Of a DNA stretch of 38,003 nucleotides, positions 1 to 5,590 are shown piece by piece; positions within the stretch are counted from its first letter, which is position 1; every line of letters begins with the position of its first letter. The stretch spans positions 1 through 38,003 of the forward strand of contig CABYEA010000011.1 in assembly GCA_902517895.1 (NCBI GenBank), read 5' to 3'. The notes under the pieces are model-generated. The model saw only the letters and a list, made by a program, of their open reading frames with translations. It made no database searches and had not been told where the DNA came from. Position numbers and translations under genes: made by a program. The stretch comes from an uncultured Bacteroidota bacterium (GTDB lineage: Bacteria; Bacteroidota; Bacteroidia; Flavobacteriales; Flavobacteriaceae).

Positions 1-1065
1 GATTGGGAATTGAAGTTGTCAGAAATTGATGATAACACTATGATTGAAATTTTAAATACCCAAAAGTCTGAAGCAAATTCACTTTTCTCAAAATTTATTG
101 AAAAAAACTATGAGTCATGGGTAAAAGAAATAAATAGCCCCCCCCTTTCAAATCATATAATTGAAAGATTTTTAATTAGAGAATTAGATCAAAAACCGAT
201 AATTTTTATCGTAATTGATAATTTAAGGTATGATCAATGGAGGATAATTGAACCATCTATTCTAGAATTCTATATCAAGGAAAAAGAAGTGCCATATTTT
301 AGTATTCTTCCCACAACTACACAGTATGCAAGAAATTCGCTTTTTTCAGGATTAATGCCAAAAGAAATTAAGGATAAATTCCCACAATATTGGAAGGATG
401 ATCACGAAGATGGTGGAAAAAATTTATATGAGTCTGAGCTTCTAGAAAATAACCTCAATAAACTAAAGCTGATCAAATTAAAGCATGAATATCACAAGAT
501 TACTAACCTTAAAAACGGCATAAAAATTTCAGGCAACCTAAAACAATTATCGCAAAATGACCTAACAACAATTGTTTATAATTTTGTAGATATGCTTTCT
601 CATTCCAAAACTGAAATGGAAATGATAAAAGAATTAGCTCCAAATGACAAAGCCTACAGGTCTCTAACAAATAGCTGGTTTATTAATTCTCCTTTATTTG
701 AAATAATTAAAAATGCAGCTAGCCTAGGATTTAAATTAATAATCACAACAGATCATGGCACAATAAATGTCAAAAATCCAACTAAAATTATTGGTGATAG
801 AAACACAAGTCAGAATTTAAGGTATAAAACAGGAAGAAGCCTTACCAGTAATGAAAAAGATAATTTAATTTATAATAATCCACATGATATTTTACTTCCA
901 AAAACTTCTATTAACTCGTCTTTTGTATTTGCTAAAGAAGATTTTTATATGGTTTATCCAAACAATTATAATCATTTTAGCAAATACTTTAAAAATACAT
1001 ATCAGCATGGCGGTGTATCTATGGAAGAGATGATCATTCCTTTTATTACTTTAAGTCCTAAATAG
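1..1065 (+). CDS. porX: PorX: response regulator with PglZ effector domain (5' end outside window)
   Basis: The reading frame is open from base 1, so this is the C-terminal ~354 residues of a longer protein; the receiver domain and its phospho-Asp lie upstream. What is visible is a PglZ (alkaline-phosphatase-superfamily) domain. It has VIDNLRYDQW near the start, TTTQYARNSLFSG with the likely nucleophile Thr cluster, ITTDHGT as a metal-ligand motif, and QHGGVSMEEMIIP at the C-terminus. These are the PorX hallmarks. In the family, PorX works with the kinase PorY (and the sigma factor SigP in Porphyromonas) to control type IX secretion genes, and its PglZ domain has been reported to hydrolyse oligonucleotides. 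tsaE begins one base after the stop, so the genes are probably co-transcribed. The TTG at base 10 is internal and should not be used as the start. Identification is confident; function in this organism is by homology. Confidence 0.93.
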   Translation, partial: DWELKLSEIDDNTMIEILNTQKSEANSLFSKFIEKNYESWVKEINSPPLSNHIIERFLIRELDQKPIIFIVIDNLRYDQWRIIEPSILEFYIKEKEVPYFSILPTTTQYARNSLFSGLMPKEIKDKFPQYWKDDHEDGGKNLYESELLENNLNKLKLIKLKHEYHKITNLKNGIKISGNLKQLSQNDLTTIVYNFVDMLSHSKTEMEMIKELAPNDKAYRSLTNSWFINSPLFEIIKNAASLGFKLIITTDHGTINVKNPTKIIGDRNTSQNLRYKTGRSLTSNEKDNLIYNNPHDILLPKTSINSSFVFAKEDFYMVYPNNYNHFSKYFKNTYQHGGVSMEEMIIPFITLSPK

Positions 1066-1066
1066 C

Positions 1067-1480
1067 ATGATTTATCAAGTTAAATTTACATTGGATGAAA
1101 TTGAAGAAGTCGCTAAATCATTAATTAATGAAATTAATGATGTAAATCTTATTTTGTTTAAAGGCGAATTGGGTTCAGGAAAAACCACACTTATAAAGTC
1201 AATATTAAAAAACCTTGGTGTAAAAGAAAATATAACTAGTCCAACTTTTTCAATTGTTAATCAATATCTTATTTCGAATAGATTAATTAATCATTTTGAT
1301 CTATACAGAATAAAATCTTTAACAGAATTGGATGTAATAGGTTTTGAAGAATACCTGGAAAGTGGAGCAGTCTGTTTTATAGAATGGCCAGAAATAGCAA
1401 TGAGTAAAATTATTGATAACTATATAGAAATATATATTAAATTCATAAATGAAAAAACACGAGAAATCACATTAAAATAA
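1067..1480 (+). CDS. tsaE: tRNA threonylcarbamoyladenosine biosynthesis ATPase TsaE
   Basis: A 137-residue protein of normal TsaE length. Walker A is GELGSGKTT at residues 33-41. It is followed by the family motifs SPTFSIVNQY, HFDLYRI and, near residue 105, IEWPE. TsaE is the P-loop ATPase that drives the TsaBD complex, which transfers the threonylcarbamoyl group to A37 of ANN-decoding tRNAs in the cytoplasm. Its ATG lies one base after the porX stop, so it is almost certainly translated from the porX transcript. Pairing of porX with tsaE is, from memory, common in Flavobacteriia. No anomalies are visible. Confidence 0.95.
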   Translation: MIYQVKFTLDEIEEVAKSLINEINDVNLILFKGELGSGKTTLIKSILKNLGVKENITSPTFSIVNQYLISNRLINHFDLYRIKSLTELDVIGFEEYLESGAVCFIEWPEIAMSKIIDNYIEIYIKFINEKTREITLK

Positions 1481-1490
1481 TTTTCTTAAC

Positions 1491-1850
1491 ATGAACTTTA
1501 TAAAAAGACTAACATACTTTTCAGGAGGTTTTATTATTGGTTTATTATTTCTTATGTTTTTTCTTAGTGGAAAAAGAACCTCATGCAGTTATTTACCTGA
1601 TGCTAGAGTTAAAAAAGATATATTAAAAAAAAGTATAATTTTTAAAAATCATAATTCAAAAAAGGATTCGTTAGTTATAATGAATACAATTTCTCGTGGA
1701 AAAGTTGATTTTTCAAAAAGCAACACATCATTAGAGAATTGTAAAGAGTATTATTTTGAAGATGAAGATAAAACGAAAAAAATTTGGGTGATTATTAAAA
1801 ATTGTTCAAATACAGCGGAAATATATGATTATAAAATTTCAGAAAAGTAA
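1491..1850 (+). CDS. small membrane-anchored protein, conserved in Flavobacteriia (DUF4258-like)
   Basis: A 119-residue protein with one hydrophobic segment at about residues 9-27 (YFSGGFIIGLLFLMFFLSG), preceded by a positively charged N-terminus. That predicts an inner-membrane anchor with a periplasmic or cytoplasmic C-terminal domain. After the anchor comes a KRTSCSYLPDARV-like stretch that I recall from small flavobacterial proteins annotated DUF4258; this assignment is from memory. The rest is lysine-rich with two further Cys (residues about 83 and 107) that could form a disulfide or bind metal. It starts 10 bases after tsaE in the same direction and ends flush against the stop codon of the convergent proline dehydrogenase gene, with no base between them. 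Function unknown. Confidence 0.75.
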   Translation: MNFIKRLTYFSGGFIIGLLFLMFFLSGKRTSCSYLPDARVKKDILKKSIIFKNHNSKKDSLVIMNTISRGKVDFSKSNTSLENCKEYYFEDEDKTKKIWVIIKNCSNTAEIYDYKISEK

Positions 1851-3023
1851 CTATTGTTTTCTTCTGTTGATTTCCATTTCGATTAATTTTAGTTCTCTGT
1901 TAGTCTGAAATGAAATGGAGGAGTTTTCGTCAAGTCTTCTCATCAGGTATGGCATAACTTCTTTAACAGGACCAAAAGGAAGGTATTTAGCAACATTATA
2001 TCCTTTATTTGCAAGTGAAAAACTAATATTATCACTCATTCCATATAATTGACTAAACCAAATTCTATCATCATCTGGTTTAATTTTATATTTTTTTAAT
2101 AGCTCAGATGAAAGCAGGTTACTTTTTTCATTGTGGGAACCAATAAACAAACTGAAATCATCTATATTTTTAATAATATACTCCAATGAATTATTAAATA
2201 TTTTATCAGTATGGGTTTTATCATCACATATCGGAGACATATAGTTATATCTAACAGCTCTTTTTCTTTCTTTTTTCATGTAGGCACCACGGACAAGTTT
2301 AACTCCTATTTTAAATTTTCCAGATGAATTATGATGTAATTTAGTCAAGTATTCAAATCTATCCCTTCTGTAAGCCTGTAGAGTATTAAATACAACGGCT
2401 TTATTTTTATTGTATGTTTTCATCATATTGTAAACCAATTCATCAATCCCATTTTGAATCCAACTTTCCTCAGCATCAACAAGCACCATTATATTTGTTT
2501 TTGAAGCTTCTAAACATATTTTGTTGAATCTATTTTTTACCCTATTCCATTCATTTTCCTCCTCAGCATCAAGGTCAAGTTTTGAACTCACTTTTTTATA
2601 AAGTGAAAATCTTCCTACGGCAGAGGGTTTAAACACAATAAATTTTGATAGATTCTTCGATTTACACTCCGAAAGGATATTTAAACATTTATTCATCGAA
2701 TTTTCAAAATCATTCTCTGTGACAGAACCCTCAATAGAGTAATCTAATATAGAATAAACTTTGTTTTTTTTTAGATTGTCAATTACATCTTCACACTCAT
2801 AAATATCTCTTCCTCCACAAAATTGAGCATAAATTGTTTTTAGAATTAATAAATCCAGAGGAAAATTTATATTGATAAGGATTTTAAGCAGTTTTCTGCC
2901 AACTTTAGAGATAAACCCGAGTGATAATAGTTTAAATAAATAATAAGCTCTCCTAAGCTCGTAATTTGACTTATAACTAAAGGCTATTTCGGTATTATTA
3001 AATTCCAAATTATTTTTTTTCAA
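1851..3023 (-). CDS. proline dehydrogenase (monofunctional, FAD-dependent)
   Basis: A 390-residue TIM-barrel proline dehydrogenase. Family motifs are visible in order: SAVGRFSLYKK, VFNTLQAYRRDR, KIGVKLVRGAYM, SHNEKSN, FSQLYGMSDN and, near the C-terminus, YLPFGPVKEVMPYLMRRLDEN, which carries the paired substrate-binding arginines. It oxidises L-proline to pyrroline-5-carboxylate and passes electrons to the quinone pool. No P5C dehydrogenase domain is fused, so a separate enzyme must finish the pathway. Two TTG codons could start it: 3023 (used here) and 3008. A TATATTTG promoter box at 3028-3021 overlaps the first, which favours 3008 if that box is real; homologues begin close to the residues EFNNTEIAF. 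A divergently placed Lrp-family gene 1.1 kb away is a plausible but unproven regulator, since Lrp/AsnC proteins often control proline genes. Confidence 0.93.
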   Translation of the reverse strand: MKKNNLEFNNTEIAFSYKSNYELRRAYYLFKLLSLGFISKVGRKLLKILININFPLDLLILKTIYAQFCGGRDIYECEDVIDNLKKNKVYSILDYSIEGSVTENDFENSMNKCLNILSECKSKNLSKFIVFKPSAVGRFSLYKKVSSKLDLDAEEENEWNRVKNRFNKICLEASKTNIMVLVDAEESWIQNGIDELVYNMMKTYNKNKAVVFNTLQAYRRDRFEYLTKLHHNSSGKFKIGVKLVRGAYMKKERKRAVRYNYMSPICDDKTHTDKIFNNSLEYIIKNIDDFSLFIGSHNEKSNLLSSELLKKYKIKPDDDRIWFSQLYGMSDNISFSLANKGYNVAKYLPFGPVKEVMPYLMRRLDENSSISFQTNRELKLIEMEINRRKQ

Positions 3024-3028
3024 ATATA
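3021..3028 (-). promoter_or_regulatory. candidate Bacteroidota -7 box for proline dehydrogenase
   Basis: The minus strand reads TATATTTG, an exact match to the Bacteroidota -7 consensus TAnnTTTG. It overlaps the upstream TTG start candidate and would place the transcript start near 3014, so translation would more likely begin at the TTG at 3008. No clear -33 TTTG is seen at 19-21 bases upstream. Confidence 0.4.
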
Positions 3029-3091
3029 ATTTACAAGAATTATATCTATATTAAATTTATTAGTTTATTTTGAGAAAGTTATATTCAAATA

Positions 3092-4177
3092 ATGAAGCCT
3101 ATAAAAAAAGACAGATTCTCAATTGTATTTAACCAAGATGGCTATCTGGAGTTAGTTGATTTCATAAAGAATAATGATTTTAATAAAATATTAATTCTAA
3201 CCGATGATAACACAAAGGAAAATTGTCTTGATATTTTCCTATCCTCAATCACGGCTGCAAATCCTGAAGTTTCTAATCTAATTATATCTAAATTATTCTA
3301 TTACTCTGTAAAACCTGGTGAAAACTCCAAAAATATTGATACATCAATTGAAGTATGGAAATTTTTAATTGAAAAAGGATTTAAGAGATTAGATTTAATA
3401 ATTAATCTAGGTGGGGGCATGATTACTGATCTCGGGGGTTTTGTTGCATCAACATTTATGAGGGGTATAAAATTTATCAATGTACCTACTACCCTTCTTG
3501 GAATGGTTGACGCAAGTATAGGAGGAAAAACAGGAATTGACTTTAGAGAAATTAAAAATATTATTGGTGTATTTGGATTTGCTAAAATTGTTTTGGTTGA
3601 TTTCAGGTTTCTTGCTACCCTTAACAAAAGACAAAAAACTGCGGGTTATGCTGAAATGATAAAACATATTTTAATAAGTAAAACACCTGAATTAAATAAA
3701 ATTAAAAAGGTAGATTATATGGAAGATATATCACATAAAATGATATATCAATCTATTATTACAAAGATTAGTATTATAGATGTGGACCCTCTTGAATCCG
3801 ATATTAGAAAATTTTTAAATTATGGTCATACACTTGGACACGCTATTGAATCATATCTTCTTAGCACTGATAGAGAATTATTACATGGAGAGGCTATTGC
3901 AATTGGAATAATTTTAGAAACCTATTTGTCTTATTTAAAGACAGGACTTGATTATGACATAGTTAACGATGTTAAAAAGCATATTAATACATATTTTGAC
4001 ATAATAAAATTTAGCGTTACAGATATTTCTGAGGTCATAAACTTATTAAAATATGACAAGAAAAATAGTGATGAAAAACCTAAATTTATTTTACTAGAAA
4101 AACTAGGTAAGCCTTTAGTAAATCAAATTGTATTTGAAAAAGAAATTAGGGACGCATTTAAATTTTACATTGACTAA
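3092..4177 (+). CDS. aroB: 3-dehydroquinate synthase
   Basis: A 361-residue AroB, normal length. NAD-binding GGGMITDLGG lies at residues 107-116. It is followed by VPTTLLGMVDASIGGKTGID (131-150), with Asp140 and Lys146 in the active site, then KNIIGVF, AGYAEMIKH, NYGHTLGHAIES with zinc-ligand histidines, and LHGEAIAIG. It converts DAHP to 3-dehydroquinate, the second step of the shikimate pathway, in the cytoplasm with NAD+ and Zn2+ (or Co2+). The gene starts from an ATG 69 bases downstream of the divergent proline dehydrogenase start. No other aro gene is in the window. Its stop overlaps the stop of the convergent Lrp gene over 4174-4177. Confidence 0.96.
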   Translation: MKPIKKDRFSIVFNQDGYLELVDFIKNNDFNKILILTDDNTKENCLDIFLSSITAANPEVSNLIISKLFYYSVKPGENSKNIDTSIEVWKFLIEKGFKRLDLIINLGGGMITDLGGFVASTFMRGIKFINVPTTLLGMVDASIGGKTGIDFREIKNIIGVFGFAKIVLVDFRFLATLNKRQKTAGYAEMIKHILISKTPELNKIKKVDYMEDISHKMIYQSIITKISIIDVDPLESDIRKFLNYGHTLGHAIESYLLSTDRELLHGEAIAIGIILETYLSYLKTGLDYDIVNDVKKHINTYFDIIKFSVTDISEVINLLKYDKKNSDEKPKFILLEKLGKPLVNQIVFEKEIRDAFKFYID

Positions 4178-4656
4178 CTCATGTCTTTAAAAATTGAATG
4201 CATTAATCTCTTTTTATCATTTACACTTTCTTCCAAGGATATCATTGACTCAGATCTGTAAACGCCTTCAATTTCGTCAAGCCTAAAGATAATATTTTTC
4301 GCATTGGTTGTTCCTTTAGCTCTTATCTTGCAAAAGATATTAAACTTACCTGTTGTAATGTGTGCAACTGTAACATTTGGAATTTCATTTATTCGCTGGA
4401 TAATAAACTTTATTTTGGATGTGTCTCTAATGTATAGGCCCACATATGCAATAAAGGTGTAACCAAGCTTGTCGTAATCTAAAATTAGAGATGAACCTTT
4501 TATTAGACCGTAATCTTCCATTTTTTTTACCCTTACATGAACAGTGCCAGCTGAAATCAGGAGTTTTTTTGCAATATCAGTAAAAGGTGTACGGGTATTC
4601 TCGATTAACATATCAAGTATTTGATGATCTATTTCATCTAATTTCATTTTTGACAT
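4174..4656 (-). CDS. Lrp/AsnC family transcriptional regulator
   Basis: A 160-residue protein of typical Lrp length. The N-terminal winged helix-turn-helix covers about residues 4-65 (LDEIDHQILDML, then ISAGTVHVRVKKMEDYGLIKG). The C-terminal RAM/ACT-like ligand-binding domain covers about 70-150 (YVGLYIRD, VTVAHITTGKFNIFCKIRAKG). Such proteins form dimers and octamers and respond to amino acids. There are two methionines (residues 1 and 4); the first is used here. Upstream lie a 13-bp palindrome at 4665-4677 and an inverted repeat at 4678-4707 that surrounds a -7 promoter box, so autoregulation is likely. Its target could include the nearby proline dehydrogenase, but this is inference. Confidence 0.93.
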   Translation of the reverse strand: MSKMKLDEIDHQILDMLIENTRTPFTDIAKKLLISAGTVHVRVKKMEDYGLIKGSSLILDYDKLGYTFIAYVGLYIRDTSKIKFIIQRINEIPNVTVAHITTGKFNIFCKIRAKGTTNAKNIIFRLDEIEGVYRSESMISLEESVNDKKRLMHSIFKDMS

Positions 4657-4664
4657 AACAATTA

Positions 4665-4677
4665 ATTCTTAAAGAAT
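4665..4677. promoter_or_regulatory. 13-bp palindrome just upstream of the Lrp gene (candidate operator)
   Basis: ATTCTT-A-AAGAAT is perfectly symmetric and lies 8 bases upstream of the Lrp start codon, within the predicted 5' leader. Lrp/AsnC proteins bind short AT-rich palindromes and usually repress their own genes. The low complexity of the region means chance cannot be excluded. Confidence 0.4.
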
Positions 4678-4707
4678 AGTAACAAATATAATACCATCTA
4701 TGTTACT
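4678..4707 (-). promoter_or_regulatory. inverted repeat AGTAACA/TGTTACT enclosing the Lrp-gene -7 box
   Basis: AGTAACA (4678-4684) and TGTTACT (4701-4707) are perfect 7-bp inverted arms, 16 bases apart. Between them, with slight overlap, the minus strand carries TATATTTG at 4690-4683, an exact TAnnTTTG -7 box. Transcription would start near 4675 and give a leader of about 20 bases. A protein bound to the arms would cover the promoter, as expected for an autorepressor. Confidence 0.45.
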
Positions 4708-4833
4708 TTATTAAAAAAACACCCTAAATTTTATAAAAATTATATAAAACAGGTAATTTAATTGAGAATTAATTAAAGATTGACCCGTATTTACTTTTAT
4801 ACAATAAAGAAATGATAATTTAAATATTATAAA

Positions 4834-4855
4834 TTAAAGTATATCAATACTTTAA
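4834..4855. promoter_or_regulatory. 9-bp inverted repeat of TTAAAGT motif (candidate operator)
   Basis: TTAAAGTAT (4834-4842) and ATACTTTAA (4847-4855) are perfectly complementary with a 4-base spacer. A third TTAAAGT half-site at 4872-4878 is in direct orientation with the first. The array lies upstream of the XRE gene and on the far side of the Lrp promoter. It could bind a dimeric regulator such as the neighbouring Lrp protein. This is sequence-based inference only. Confidence 0.3.
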
Positions 4856-4922
4856 AACACTTTGATTAATGTTAAAGTTTAATAAATATTTGTATTTATT
4901 AGTTAGATATTTATTTCTTTTT

Positions 4923-4938
4923 GTTTACATTTGTAAAC
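4923..4938 (+). promoter_or_regulatory. XRE-gene operator overlapping its -7 promoter box
   Basis: GTTTACA-TT-TGTAAAC is a perfect 16-bp palindrome ending directly before the ATG at 4939. It contains TACATTTG (4926-4933), an exact match to the Bacteroidota -7 box TAnnTTTG. A weak -33 match TTAG lies at 4903-4906, 19 bases upstream. A dimeric helix-turn-helix protein bound here would block the promoter, so self-repression by the XRE protein is the simplest reading. Transcription would begin within a few bases of the ATG, which implies a leaderless or nearly leaderless mRNA. Confidence 0.55.
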
Positions 4939-5229
4939 ATGTCGATAAACATACGTATCCAAAAACTGATTGAAAGTAAATCATTAACAAAATCTGCATT
5001 TGCTGCTGAAATTGGAATCCAAAGATCTAGCTTGGCACACTTTTTTAGCGGTAGAAATAAACCAAGCTTAGATTTTTTTCTAAAAATTAAGGAAAGATAC
5101 CCTGAAGCTGATTTAAATTGGATAATTTCAGGAAAGAAAGCGAAGCTTGCTAAAAAAAATAAGACTAAAAGCAGTGAAATTGAATCTGTTATAATACTTT
5201 ACAAAGATGGTACTTTCAAAAAAAATTAA
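4939..5229 (+). CDS. small XRE-family helix-turn-helix regulator
   Basis: A 96-residue protein when started at ATG 4939. An upstream in-frame TTG at 4921 is rejected because it lies inside the promoter/operator palindrome. The N-terminal two thirds is a Cro/C1-type helix-turn-helix: IRIQKLIESKSLTKSAFAAEIG, then IQRSSLAHFFSGRNKPSLDFFLKI, then PEADLNWIISG. The C-terminal tail is Lys-rich (KKAKLAKKNKTKS) and probably flexible. This type is widespread in Bacteroidota as single-domain chromosomal regulators. The lipoprotein gene starts inside its 3' end (23-base overlap), so the two are probably co-transcribed and translationally linked. No toxin partner is recognisable. Targets other than itself are unknown. 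Confidence 0.85.
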   Translation: MSINIRIQKLIESKSLTKSAFAAEIGIQRSSLAHFFSGRNKPSLDFFLKIKERYPEADLNWIISGKKAKLAKKNKTKSSEIESVIILYKDGTFKKN

Positions 5230-5590
5230 CCCCCTCCTACTACTTATCTTGTTTATAAGTTGCGACAATCCAGATAGGGATTGTAAAAATTATCACACTG
5301 GGAATTTTTACACTGAAACAACAGTAAATGGCACATCATACAAATCGACCTTTTCAAGAAATTATAATGGAATACAAATTGAAGAATTTGAAGGAAAGTT
5401 TGACTCTAGTAATGTTAGATGGGTAAATGATTGTGAAATGATATTATCACCAATTAATCCTAAAAGCTTGAATGAAAAGAAGAATATACTGATTAAAATC
5501 CTTAAAACAACTGATTCTTCATATACTTATGAATATTCATATCTAGGAAATAGTAAAAAACTAAAAGCAGAAGCAATCAGAATAAAGTAG
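5207..5590 (+). CDS. small secreted lipoprotein, conserved in Flavobacteriia
   Basis: A 127-residue protein with a lipoprotein signal: basic MVLSKK, a Leu/Ile core (PLLLLILF), then lipobox LFISC with the lipidated Cys near residue 19. The mature part has DCKNYHTGNF, TTVNGTSYKSTF and VRWVNDCEMIL, with two more Cys that could pair. I recall similar ~125-residue proteins beside parC in flavobacteria that are sometimes mislabelled DNA topoisomerase IV; that label is an artefact of the neighbour and not supported by this sequence. It overlaps the XRE gene by 23 bases and the convergent parC end by 14 bases (5577-5590). Likely on the periplasmic or outer-membrane surface; function unknown. Confidence 0.8.
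   Translation: MVLSKKINPLLLLILFISCDNPDRDCKNYHTGNFYTETTVNGTSYKSTFSRNYNGIQIEEFEGKFDSSNVRWVNDCEMILSPINPKSLNEKKNILIKILKTTDSSYTYEYSYLGNSKKLKAEAIRIK

Larger units (their letters stand above)
4657..4938. other. gene-poor divergent regulatory region between the Lrp and XRE genes
   Basis: These 282 bases hold no credible coding frame and are extremely AT-rich. Apart from the sites listed separately there is a 9-bp inverted repeat TTAAAGTAT/ATACTTTAA (4834-4842 and 4847-4855, loop ATCA) and a further TTAAAGT copy at 4872-4878, so three half-sites of one motif lie within 45 bases. This is the largest non-coding stretch in the window. I see no tRNA-like or riboswitch-like structure in it. Confidence 0.6.

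Noticed and set aside
3301-3667. Two minus-strand reading frames inside aroB
   Set aside because: They lie entirely within a well-supported gene on the other strand, have no family-like motifs and no start context of their own.
4921-4938. TTG at 4921 as the start of the XRE protein
   Set aside because: It lies inside the promoter/operator palindrome; the ATG at 4939 gives the family-like N-terminus MSINIRIQ.
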